A stretch of DNA of 29,831 bases from positions 1-29,831 of the forward strand of contig JBCCZC010000014.1 in the NCBI GenBank assembly GCA_039188505.1, written 5' to 3'. How positions within the stretch are numbered: position 1 is the stretch's first letter; the number at the start of each line of letters is the position of its first letter. Both the position numbers and the translations under genes were made by a program. Of the stretch, positions 15,424 through 23,084 are shown piece by piece. This DNA comes from JBCCZC01 sp039188505. GTDB lineage: Bacteria > Pseudomonadota > Gammaproteobacteria > Xanthomonadales > SZUA-38. Under the pieces are notes generated by a model. That model was not told where the DNA came from. It worked only from the letters and a program-made list of their open reading frames with translations, and made no database searches.

Positions 15424-16166
15424 TGTTCGCGCGATACCTCAAACCATTCATGCGCAGACTCCTTGGCTTCGCAACGCTGCTCCTTGCCAACGCCTCGTTC
15501 GGCCAGGAGCAGCCCGAGATCTCGGTGCTCGCGCATGCAGATACGTCGAGCCCGCGCGCAACGCTGGAAACCTTTCAAACCAACGTCTCCCTGGCCTTTG
15601 AGCCGGGACAGGACGGGGTCGAACTGCGGGACTACCAGGCCCTGCGCCGGGCCGCCGAGACCCTGGATTTCAGCGCCATGCCGCGCGAGCAGTCGATCAC
15701 GATGCAGATCGAGCGGGTCGCCCTGCTGAAGGAACTCTTTGACCGGATCGCCATACCCGAAGAGCTGGCGATTCCAGGTTCGGAGGCCGTCGCGGGAGGC
15801 GGGGTGACCGAGTGGTTCGTCCCGGGAACCCGGATCCGCATCGCCCAGGTGACCACGGGAAGAGCCGCCGGCCGCTTCCTGTTCAGCGCGGGGACCGTCG
15901 AACAGCTCGACCGGCTCTATCGACTTGGGCGTAGCCTGCCCTATCGGCCCGGCGCCATGCGCGGACTCTACGACGCCGTCACGCAGGCCGATGAATCCAT
16001 TTTTGTAGTCGAGGAGCGCGTGCGGGATCGCCTGCAGCCCGTGAACACCGCCAGCCCGCGGGCCACGCTCGAACAGCTCATAGCGAGCGTCAACGAGGCC
16101 TACGCGCTCGTCATGGCGGCCGAGGCCGCCTCGAATGCCGAACCGCCTGCCGATGACCCGACGTGA
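15423..16166 (+). CDS. Periplasmic N-terminal part of a frameshifted MscS-type channel
   Basis: A 247-residue frame with a signal peptide (RRLLGFATLLLANASFGQ). It contains one full copy of a periplasmic repeat that opens SPRATLE at 15549-15569 and runs through LRRAAETLDF, ALLKELFDRI, IPGSEAV, GRFLFSAGTVEQLDRL and LPYRPGA. A second copy opens SPRATLE at 16053-16073, but this frame ends at 16166 before that copy is complete. The following frame holds the rest (MRAAATLDLGRV, LLIKEILDRLPL, IPGVRTV, GRLLFSTQSVGRA, LPYRQES). The two frames are therefore very probably one gene broken by a +1 shift near 16110-16166. Translation is likely coupled to the upstream gene through TGATG. Confidence 0.75.
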   Translation: MFARYLKPFMRRLLGFATLLLANASFGQEQPEISVLAHADTSSPRATLETFQTNVSLAFEPGQDGVELRDYQALRRAAETLDFSAMPREQSITMQIERVALLKELFDRIAIPEELAIPGSEAVAGGGVTEWFVPGTRIRIAQVTTGRAAGRFLFSAGTVEQLDRLYRLGRSLPYRPGAMRGLYDAVTQADESIFVVEERVRDRLQPVNTASPRATLEQLIASVNEAYALVMAAEAASNAEPPADDPT

Positions 16167-17727
16167 GGCGCAGGAGGTCGAGAGGCAGGCACACACGCTG
16201 CTCATGCGCGCTGCCGCGACGCTCGACCTGGGCCGCGTGCCGCCAGCGCTCCGCGAGGACGTCGGCATCGAGTCTGCCCTGCTGATCAAGGAGATCCTCG
16301 ACCGCCTGCCGCTCAACCCAGCGGAGACCATTCCGGGTGTTCGGACGGTCGACGCCTATCGCGACTCCCGGCGCAACGAAGTGCCGTTTCGCTGGCAGGT
16401 GCCGAACACCGAGCTGGAGATCGTCGAGCTGCGCAGCGGCGACAACAGCGGCCGCCTGCTCTTCAGCACGCAGTCGGTCGGACGAGCCGCCGACTTCCAC
16501 GCGCGAATCGCCGACCTGCCCTATCGGCAGGAAAGCGCGGACGTTTCCCTCGGATACCTGTCGCCGGCCACATCCCCAGGGTTCTACGACTACTACGTGG
16601 CCACCCCGGGACACCTCGTACCCAGCGCCACGTTGCTCGGCGACGTCGTCGCGGATTTGCCCGGCTGGCTGACCGAGGTGCGGGGAGGACAGGCGGTCTT
16701 TCAATGGGTCGGGCTCTGGCTTGGCCTTCTCACAGCCCTCGCCGCGGTCGTGTTCACCTTCTGGGCGATCGTCTTCCGGGCGCGGAACTTTGCCGATCCG
16801 CTCGATGACTGGATCCGAGCTGGACTTCTCGTGCTGCTGAGCGCCTTCCTCGACCTCGTCGTCGATTTCGCCAACGACGTCATCAACGTCACCGGGCCTG
16901 CCCTGGAGCTGCTGGTGACAGCCGGCGGCGCGGCGACGGTCCTGCTGCTGGCCGGCGTCACCTACCTGGTCACACGGGCGCTGGCGGAATCGGTGCTGGT
17001 GTGGCGACGAACCCGCGCCCTCAGCGTCGACGGCAGTCGGCTGCGGGTGGGATCACAGATCTTCGGCTTTCTTGCCGCGGCGTGGGTCCTGGTTGCCGGC
17101 GCCCGCGAACTTGGGGCCGATGTCGTGCCGCTGCTCGCCGGGCTCGGCATCGGCGGTCTGGCCGTCGCGCTGGCCGCCCAGAAGAGCATCGCCAACTACC
17201 TCGGTAGCCTGACGCTGCTGGCAAACAAGCCCATTCGCGAAGGCGATCTTGTCGGCTTCGGCGACAGGATCGGCACCGTCGAAGCCATCGGGCTGCACGC
17301 CACCCGCATCCGAACGCTCGAGCGCACCCAGGTCACCGTTCCTAACGCATCGTTCTCGGAGCTGCAGCTCGAGAACTACAGCGCGCGCGATCACCGGCTG
17401 CTGAAGACCACGCTGCCGCTGCGGTTCGATACGACGGTGATGCAGATGCGGGCCATGCTCGACGCGGTTCATGGCCACCTCGCAGACCATCCGAAGGTGC
17501 TCGAGGACGGTCTACGCGTCCGTTTCGTCGGCTACAGCGAGCACTCGAAGGACATCGAGCTCTTCGCGTACATCGATACGACCGGCACCCCGGAGTTCCT
17601 GGAAATCCAGAAATCACTCCTCCTCAGCATCGAGGAAGCGATCAACGCCCTCGGCACGACGCTTGCCATTCCGGCGGTGAGGCAGTTCAACCTGGACCAG
17701 GACCTTGAACTCCCACCGTCGTCGTAA
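16135..17727 (+). CDS. MscS-family mechanosensitive ion channel, main part
   Basis: A 530-residue frame. Residues about 10-135 complete the second periplasmic repeat of the preceding frame. Membrane helices lie at about 188-214, 226-245, 258-283 and 308-360. The last contains the pore-lining MscS signature GLGIGGLAVALAAQKSIANYLGS, quoted here in part as GIGGLAVALAAQKSIANYLG, followed by the beta domain (NKPIREGDLV, GTVEAIGLHATRIRT, VTVPNASF). MscS channels open under membrane tension to release solutes at hypo-osmotic shock. The frame lacks a signal peptide, so its periplasmic repeat would be stranded in the cytoplasm unless joined to the upstream frame. Starts at 16135 or 16153 are possible if it really is separate. 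MscS assignment is firm. Confidence 0.9.
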   Translation: MPNRLPMTRREAQEVERQAHTLLMRAAATLDLGRVPPALREDVGIESALLIKEILDRLPLNPAETIPGVRTVDAYRDSRRNEVPFRWQVPNTELEIVELRSGDNSGRLLFSTQSVGRAADFHARIADLPYRQESADVSLGYLSPATSPGFYDYYVATPGHLVPSATLLGDVVADLPGWLTEVRGGQAVFQWVGLWLGLLTALAAVVFTFWAIVFRARNFADPLDDWIRAGLLVLLSAFLDLVVDFANDVINVTGPALELLVTAGGAATVLLLAGVTYLVTRALAESVLVWRRTRALSVDGSRLRVGSQIFGFLAAAWVLVAGARELGADVVPLLAGLGIGGLAVALAAQKSIANYLGSLTLLANKPIREGDLVGFGDRIGTVEAIGLHATRIRTLERTQVTVPNASFSELQLENYSARDHRLLKTTLPLRFDTTVMQMRAMLDAVHGHLADHPKVLEDGLRVRFVGYSEHSKDIELFAYIDTTGTPEFLEIQKSLLLSIEEAINALGTTLAIPAVRQFNLDQDLELPPSS

Positions 17728-17755
17728 CCCGGTCTGGTGGAAGTCCGTCGCGTCC

Positions 17756-20700
17756 TCAGGGTGTCAGCAAGCCAATGCCCGCCGCCTCCACCGCCGCCCG
17801 GTAGGCCGCCACGTCACCTTCCAGCAGCTCGTCGAGAGACGCCTTCGCCGACGCCAACGTCTGCTCGGCCTCGGTGAGCCAGCCGCGAGCAGCCTCTGAC
17901 GGCGCGTCGAAGGAGCTGCTCACCATACGGTCGGCAAGACCGATGCGGTTGAAGACGCGGTCGTCGTCGTAGACATTGCCCCTCGTGCCCGGGGGCACGC
18001 GGAAGCGCTGCTCGAGCTCGTCCAGCGCCTTGACCAGCGCCTTGCCCTGCTTCGCCAGGTCGTCGCCGTCCTCGTCTTCCGCGGTCGCGTCATCCTTCGA
18101 GCGCTCCAGCAGCGCCAGCACGGTCTTCGTGTCGCTGCGGGCCGTATCGATCGTCTCCAGCGCCTCGACGGCCTGCTCCCGGAGCCCCAGGATCTCGACC
18201 CGTAGCTCGAAGGCGGCCTGCTGCGCGCCAGCGTCGTGGGGCACGCGCGGATCGGGGACGACGCGGAAGGCGCCTTCGATCACGGTCTCCTCCACGTCCT
18301 CGCCCTCGCCGCCCAGTGTCAGCCGGAAAGGATAGTCGCCCGGCGGCACTTCCGGACCTGCCGGCAGCCCGTCGTCCATCGGACGCCGGTTTGGCGCAGG
18401 CGGCGGCCGGACGCCGTCTCGGCGGAGGTTCCAGGTGATGCGGTTGATGCCCTGGTGAACCGGCAACTTCCGGGTGCGGATGGCCTCGCCGTCGGTATCG
18501 AAGACCGTCAGCTCGATCTTCCTGGGCTTGCTCTCTTTCTTCTTGTCCTTGGATTCCTCGTCATCCCCCTCGCCGGCCTCGGACTCCTGGGCCTCCCGAC
18601 GGGCAGTCTTGCGCTCGCGCTCGCGGTCGGCGTCGGGATGCGTCAGGTCGTTGCCGGAAGCAATGAAGGTGACCGTGGCGCCGTAGGGCTCGTTCTCTCC
18701 CCGGAACTCCCCCGAGCCCGTGAAGCGGGTCGATGTCGTCGCCAGCGGCCGGTACTGCTGGCCGTCGGTAACGCCGCGGAGCGCCAGGCGCTGCTCCATG
18801 TCGTCCGGTTCGAGTCCACGGAGCGCGCGATAGTCGTCGATGACGAAGATGCCGCGGCCGTGCGTGCCGAGCACGAGGTCCGTTTCCCGCTGCTGGAGCG
18901 CGAGGTCCATAACGGAGACGGTCGGCACGCCCGCTGTGAACTTCGTCCAGTCCTCACCGCCGTTGGTCGAGAACCAGAGACCGAACTCCGTGCCCAGGAA
19001 CAGGAGGTTTGGATCCTCGAAGTCCTGGCGGATCGAGAGGGCGTAGCCGGAGAGGTTCTCCGTCACCAGGCTCCGCCAGCGCTGGCCGTAGTTCTCCAGC
19101 CGATAGACGTAGGGCGCCATGTCGGAGCGCCGGTGGTCGTCCACCACCACGAACGCCTCGGCCGGATCGTGCCGCGAGGGCTCGATCATGGGGACCCAGG
19201 CGCCGGGCTCGAAGCCCCGGGCACGCGTGTCCACGCGGCTCCAGTTCTCGCCGCCGTCGCGCGTGACGTGGACCCGGCCGTCGTCGGTGCCGACCCAGAT
19301 CACGCCGCGCTCGAGCGTGCTCGGCGCGACGGCCACGATGGTCGTGTTGTTCTCGGCGGCCGTCACGTCCGGCGTGATGCCGCCGGTCTCCCGAAACTTC
19401 TGTCGCTCGGGATCGTTGGACGTGAGATCGGGGCTGATCACGGTCCAGGTCCGACCGCGATCGCCGGAACGATGGAGGAACTGGCTGCCGTAGTAGACGA
19501 CGTCGGGATCGAACGGATCGATCGCAAGGCCCGCGCTCCAGTTGAAGCGCAGGTCGACACCCGGCTCCGGCGGATTGGGCTTGATCAGCCGCTGCTCACC
19601 ACTGTCGAGGTTCCAGCGCGTGAGGTTGCCGCCCTGGGACATGGCGTAGCCGGCGCGCGGATTATCGGGATCCGGCACCGTATCGAAGCCATCGCCGAAG
19701 CCGACCTCCTGCCAGTGCAGGTTGCGGATGCCGCCGACCTGCCAGATTTCCGAGGGCCCGCGCCAGGAGCCGTTGTCCTGCAGCCCGCCGTAGACGTTGT
19801 AAGGCACTGCATCGTCGACAGCGACGTGGTAGAACTGCGCCAGCGGCAGGTTGCGCACGAAGCGCCACGTCTCGCCCCGGTCGCGGGTGATCGCGATGCC
19901 ACCGTCGTTGCCGAGGATGACGTGGTTGGCATCGGCCGGATTGACCCACAGCGCGTGGTTGTCGATGTGGATCGTGTTGGCCGGACGACAGCAGTCGACG
20001 ACGGCGTTCCGCTCGAAGGTCTTACCGCCGTCGATAGAGACGCCAAGGCGGGTGTAGATGTTGTAGACCCGGTTGGCATCTGCGGGATCCGCCTGGATCT
20101 CCGTGTAGTAGAACGGCCGCGTCGCGACGTTGGGCTCCGTGTTCGTCTGCTGCCAGGTCCGCCCGCCATCATCCGAACGCATGAAGGCGCTTTTCTTCGC
20201 CTCGACCAGCGCGTACACGCGGTCCCGCTGTGCGGCCGAGGGGGAGATGCCGATCCGGCCGAGCTCACCCTTCGGCAGACCATCCTCTTCGGTGCGCTGC
20301 TCCCAGGTCTCGCCGCCGTCATGGGAGATGTAGAGGCCGGACCCGGCGCCGCCCGAGCGGAAGAACGAGGGCCACCGGCGGAACTGCCAGAGGGCCGCGT
20401 AGATCTTGTCCGGGTTGAAGGGGTCGACATGGACTTCGGTCCCGCCGGTCTTCTCGTCGACGTAGAGCACCTTTTCCCAGGTTTGGCCGCCGTCGGAGGT
20501 GCGGTAGATGCCGCGTTCCGAGTTCCCACCCCAGAGCTCGCCAAGGGCGGCGACGTAGACGACGTCGGGGTTCGCGGGATGAACCGCGATGCGATGGATG
20601 CGCTCGGTCTTCTCCAGGCCGACTCGCTCCCAGTTCTCGCCACCGTCGACCGACTTCCAGATCCCCGCCCCGATCGAGGTCGAGTTACGGACGTTGCCCT

Positions 20701-21022
20701 CGCCGGTGCCGATCCAGCGAATCGAGGGATTGGGCTGGAAGATCGCAACGGCGCCAATCGAGGCGACGGCCTCATCGTCGAAGACCGCCGTCCAGGTGAG
20801 ACCGCCGTTGTCCGACTGCCACGCGCCGCCGGTCGCGGTACCCACGAGGATACGATTGGGGTCCCCGACCTCCGCACCGATGTCGGTCACCCGGCCACTG
20901 ACGGCCGCGGGCCCGATCTCGCGCGCGGCCATGCCGGTCAGCAAGTCGGGATCGAAGGCATTCGCGCGTGCGGTAGCGAGGATCAGGAGAGGGACGAGGA
21001 ACGTAACGAGACGCTTCGGCAT
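17756..21022 (-). CDS. Large secreted Asp-box (VPS10/sortilin-like, BNR-repeat) protein
   Basis: A 1088-residue exported protein. A signal peptide (MPKRLVTFLVPLLILATARA) starts at the ATG at 21022, with GGAG 7 nt upstream. The first roughly 740 residues form beta-propeller blades with many Asp-box motifs (SDNGGLTW, SVDGGENWERV, TSDGGQTWEKV, SHDGGETWEQR, SDDGGRTWQQ, TRDRGETWRFV, TRDGGENWSRV, STNGGEDWTKF). Then come a highly charged Glu/Lys/Asp/Arg linker, a beta domain with LPVHQGINRITWNLRRDGV, and an Ala/Glu/Leu-rich helical C-terminus. Annotation pipelines often call relatives glycosyl hydrolases, but no catalytic motif is apparent; ligand binding or scaffolding outside the cytoplasm is as likely. 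It converges with the MscS gene, 28 nt away. Confidence 0.85.
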   Translation of the reverse strand: MPKRLVTFLVPLLILATARANAFDPDLLTGMAAREIGPAAVSGRVTDIGAEVGDPNRILVGTATGGAWQSDNGGLTWTAVFDDEAVASIGAVAIFQPNPSIRWIGTGEGNVRNSTSIGAGIWKSVDGGENWERVGLEKTERIHRIAVHPANPDVVYVAALGELWGGNSERGIYRTSDGGQTWEKVLYVDEKTGGTEVHVDPFNPDKIYAALWQFRRWPSFFRSGGAGSGLYISHDGGETWEQRTEEDGLPKGELGRIGISPSAAQRDRVYALVEAKKSAFMRSDDGGRTWQQTNTEPNVATRPFYYTEIQADPADANRVYNIYTRLGVSIDGGKTFERNAVVDCCRPANTIHIDNHALWVNPADANHVILGNDGGIAITRDRGETWRFVRNLPLAQFYHVAVDDAVPYNVYGGLQDNGSWRGPSEIWQVGGIRNLHWQEVGFGDGFDTVPDPDNPRAGYAMSQGGNLTRWNLDSGEQRLIKPNPPEPGVDLRFNWSAGLAIDPFDPDVVYYGSQFLHRSGDRGRTWTVISPDLTSNDPERQKFRETGGITPDVTAAENNTTIVAVAPSTLERGVIWVGTDDGRVHVTRDGGENWSRVDTRARGFEPGAWVPMIEPSRHDPAEAFVVVDDHRRSDMAPYVYRLENYGQRWRSLVTENLSGYALSIRQDFEDPNLLFLGTEFGLWFSTNGGEDWTKFTAGVPTVSVMDLALQQRETDLVLGTHGRGIFVIDDYRALRGLEPDDMEQRLALRGVTDGQQYRPLATTSTRFTGSGEFRGENEPYGATVTFIASGNDLTHPDADRERERKTARREAQESEAGEGDDEESKDKKKESKPRKIELTVFDTDGEAIRTRKLPVHQGINRITWNLRRDGVRPPPAPNRRPMDDGLPAGPEVPPGDYPFRLTLGGEGEDVEETVIEGAFRVVPDPRVPHDAGAQQAAFELRVEILGLREQAVEALETIDTARSDTKTVLALLERSKDDATAEDEDGDDLAKQGKALVKALDELEQRFRVPPGTRGNVYDDDRVFNRIGLADRMVSSSFDAPSEAARGWLTEAEQTLASAKASLDELLEGDVAAYRAAVEAAGIGLLTP

Positions 21023-21121
21023 GGCAGTTCTCCGGGAGGCTGCCGGAAGCGTACGGGCCGAGCGTGCGCGTACCGTCAATGCATCATCATCGAGGGTTAC
21101 GCGACGCGTGATCGACGGTGC

Positions 21122-21155
21122 AAAAAGAAAAGGCCCGGCATTGCTGCCGAGCCTT
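21122..21155 (-). terminator. Rho-independent terminator of the tRNA-Ala/tRNA-Glu unit
   Basis: On the minus strand an 11-bp stem (AAGGCTCGGCA with TGCCGGGCCTT, one G-T wobble) closes a GCAA loop and is followed by TTTTCTTTTT. It starts 8 nt after the CCA end of tRNA-Glu and has all the features of a strong intrinsic terminator. Confidence 0.92.
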
Positions 21156-21162
21156 TCGATGT

Positions 21163-21238
21163 TGGCGTCCCGTAGGGGAGTCGAACCCCTGTTGCCGCCG
21201 TGAAAGGGCGGAGTCCTAGGCCTCTAGACGAACGGGAC
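21163..21238 (-). tRNA. tRNA-Glu (anticodon TTC)
   Basis: A 76-nt cloverleaf on the minus strand. The acceptor stem GTCCCGT/ACGGGAC is perfect, discriminator G and the CCA end are encoded, and the anticodon stem-loop CCGCC-CTTTCAC-GGCGG gives anticodon TTC. The T arm is CAGGGGTTCGACTCCCCT. It is second in a two-tRNA transcript with tRNA-Ala, followed by a strong terminator. Confidence 0.97.
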
Positions 21239-21274
21239 CGAAATCTTCTTGTTGTCGTTCTTCTTGTTCTTCGC

Positions 21275-21298
21275 AAGGTGCCGCAGATGCGGCGCCTT
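21275..21298 (-). repeat. Hairpin in the spacer between the two tRNAs
   Basis: A 10-bp inverted repeat (21275-21284 with 21289-21298, one G-T pair, 4-nt loop) lies between tRNA-Ala and tRNA-Glu. In the minus-strand transcript there is no T run after it, so a processing or folding role in the precursor is more likely than termination. The remaining spacer is an A-rich, purine-biased stretch. Confidence 0.55.
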
Positions 21299-21306
21299 TT
21301 CAACTC

Positions 21307-21382
<76 letters not shown>

Positions 21383-21396
21383 ACGGAGAGCGCGGC

Positions 21397-21425
21397 ATTC
21401 TAGGGATCGGACCCCACCCTGTCAA
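21397..21425 (-). promoter_or_regulatory. Sigma-70 promoter of the tRNA unit
   Basis: On the minus strand, a consensus -35 TTGACA (21420-21425) and a -10 TAGAAT (21397-21402) are separated by exactly 17 bp. A GC-rich discriminator (GCCGCGC) follows, as expected for stringently controlled stable-RNA promoters. Predicted start of transcription is about 21390, just before tRNA-Ala. The promoter sits immediately after the stop of the DUF1249 gene. Confidence 0.9.
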
Positions 21426-21429
21426 GCGC

Positions 21430-21975
21430 TCAGGACTCGCGTTTCGCGGTGTCCGGGCGGCCCGCCGGCGGCGCATCGTCGTCCGATCCGTCGACGTGAC
21501 TCAGCACCCAGTCGATCTCGTCCGCCACCGACAACGTATTGAGCCCGTGCCCCCGCTGAATGAGGTATTCGAGCCAGCGATCAAGGAACCGATTCACTCG
21601 CCAGCGGTGCTCGTAGACATCGTTCACCGGCACCAGCGCACCGAAGAGCGGCTGATTGATCTGCCCGGGGTAGCAGTGGGTCGCTTCGGCCACCTGCGCA
21701 TCGTGGTAGATGCGGATGTGCGCGTCCGGGTCGAGGGAGCGGAGCCCTGCCCCGTCGTCGATCACGTAGGTCAGCCGTGCAAAGGTCGTGTAGCGGTGCC
21801 GTTCGAGCACTTCGAGGTAGAGCGGTAGCTCACCGTCGACGCGCGAGATGTACCGATCCTCGGCAAGATCGTGATCGTCCACGAGCAGCGTGAGCTGCCG
21901 ATAGTTCTCCTCGTACAGCGCCATGAGCCGGGCGAAATCCGGCATCTTGTTCGGCAGTGTCCTGCGCTCCGTCAT
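21430..21975 (-). CDS. DUF1249 family protein (YqiB homologue)
   Basis: A 181-residue soluble protein matching E. coli YqiB/DUF1249. It shows PDFARLMALYEENYRQL, then ERHRYTTFARLTYV, DAHIRIYHDAQVAEATHCYP and VNRFLDRWLEYLIQRGH, in the same order as the family (the YTT, RLYHDAxVAEV and NQFLxxWLxYCL elements of YqiB). The C-terminal 25 residues are polar and probably disordered. Function is unknown; YqiB is encoded next to cpdA and nudF in E. coli, but here it lies between the tRNA unit and ppsR. No clear Shine-Dalgarno; an in-frame ATG at 21945 is an alternative start. Confidence 0.85.
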   Translation of the reverse strand: MTERRTLPNKMPDFARLMALYEENYRQLTLLVDDHDLAEDRYISRVDGELPLYLEVLERHRYTTFARLTYVIDDGAGLRSLDPDAHIRIYHDAQVAEATHCYPGQINQPLFGALVPVNDVYEHRWRVNRFLDRWLEYLIQRGHGLNTLSVADEIDWVLSHVDGSDDDAPPAGRPDTAKRES

Positions 21976-22024
21976 GGCCGGGGATCATAGCAGATCACCG
22001 TGCCGGTCTCGTTCACGGAACCGA

Positions 22025-22840
22025 TCAGAGCATGCTGCGCTCGAGCCCCAGGGAAACGAGCACCTTGCTCGCGATTTCCTCGACCGACGCGTAGGTGGTG
22101 TTCAGGGACGGCAGACCGTGGATCCGGAACAGGCTCTCGGCCTCCTCGACCTCGCGCTGGACCTGCCGAGCGTCGGCGTAACGACTGTTGGGACGGCGGA
22201 TCTCGCGAATCTGCCGCAGGCGCTCCGGCTCGATCGTGAGACCGAAGAGCTTGCGCTTGTAAGGCGTGAGCATCTTCGGCAGCTTCAGCGCGTCGAGGTC
22301 ATCCGGCGTCAGCGGGTAGTTGCCCGCCTTGATGCCGTAGTGAAGCGCCAGATAGAGGCACGTCGGTGTCTTGCCGGAGCGGGAAACCCCGACCAGGATG
22401 ACATCCGCCTCCTGGTAGTTCACGTCCGCACCGTCGTCGTGCTTGAGCGCGTAGTTGGTCGCGCCCATGCGCTGCTCATAGGACTGGAGGTTGGACATGC
22501 CGTGCGAGATGCCTACACGGGGGCTGCGGCGCACGCCGAGCTCCGCCTCGATCTGCTTGACGAAGGTGTGGAACACGTCGAGCACCAGGCCGTTGCAGTC
22601 GGACATGATCTCCGACAGATGCGGATTGACCAGCGTGTTGATGACGATGGGCCGTTCGCGATCCCGCTCCGCGGCTCGGTTGACGCGCTCACGCGCGGCG
22701 ATCGCCTTCTCGGAGTTATCGATGAAGGGGACGCGCACCAATCGGAAGTCGATGCCTTCGAACTGCGTGAGGAGGCTCTTACCGATGGTCTCGGACGTGA
22801 TTCCCGTACCGTCGGACACGAAGAAGATGGTTCGGCTCAT
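22025..22840 (-). CDS. ppsR: PEP synthase regulatory protein PpsR (DUF299)
   Basis: A 271-residue bifunctional kinase/pyrophosphorylase that switches PEP synthase off by ADP-dependent phosphorylation of a Thr near the catalytic His and on again by Pi-dependent removal. The start MSRTIFFVSDGTGITSET and the P-loop GVSRSGKTPT (about 151-160, followed by CLYLALHYGIKAGNYPL) are diagnostic of the family. It is divergent from ppsA, its substrate, across a 244-bp shared region, a common gammaproteobacterial arrangement. Length is usual and all motifs are intact. Confidence 0.96.
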   Translation of the reverse strand: MSRTIFFVSDGTGITSETIGKSLLTQFEGIDFRLVRVPFIDNSEKAIAARERVNRAAERDRERPIVINTLVNPHLSEIMSDCNGLVLDVFHTFVKQIEAELGVRRSPRVGISHGMSNLQSYEQRMGATNYALKHDDGADVNYQEADVILVGVSRSGKTPTCLYLALHYGIKAGNYPLTPDDLDALKLPKMLTPYKRKLFGLTIEPERLRQIREIRRPNSRYADARQVQREVEEAESLFRIHGLPSLNTTYASVEEIASKVLVSLGLERSML

Positions 22841-22915
22841 GGCGCGGAATCCTCGTCCCGGGCAGGTGACGCGACCGCCCCCTCAAGCCGGGCCGACTCA
22901 TCCTGTCTCAAATCA

Positions 22916-22953
22916 ATTGACATGGTTGAAGCGTGGCCATAATTCCCTAAGAT
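22916..22953 (+). promoter_or_regulatory. Candidate ppsA promoter(s)
   Basis: Two overlapping options lie in the AT-rich part of the ppsR-ppsA intergenic region. One is TTGACA (22917-22922) with CATAAT (22938-22943), spacer 15 bp. The other is TTGAAG (22926-22931) with TAAGAT (22948-22953), spacer 16 bp. The 5' leader would be about 125-140 nt. Neither is ideal, so this is a prediction. Confidence 0.45.
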
Positions 22954-23084
22954 ACCAGCGCTTTCAAGGTGGCAGACTCGGGAACCCGGTCTGCGCCCTC
23001 ATGGTTTCATCACGGTCGGGCGCACGGGCACGTCCGGCCGCTGCGCGCCATCCTCGCGGCGCGCCATCACCAGGAGTGATTGTT

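Noticed and set aside
18236..21175. 979-codon open frame antisense to the Asp-box protein gene
   Set aside because: It is rich in Arg/Val/Ala/Asp with no domain-like pattern, and the opposite strand has a clear family protein with signal peptide and ribosome site. Long antisense frames are expected at this GC content.
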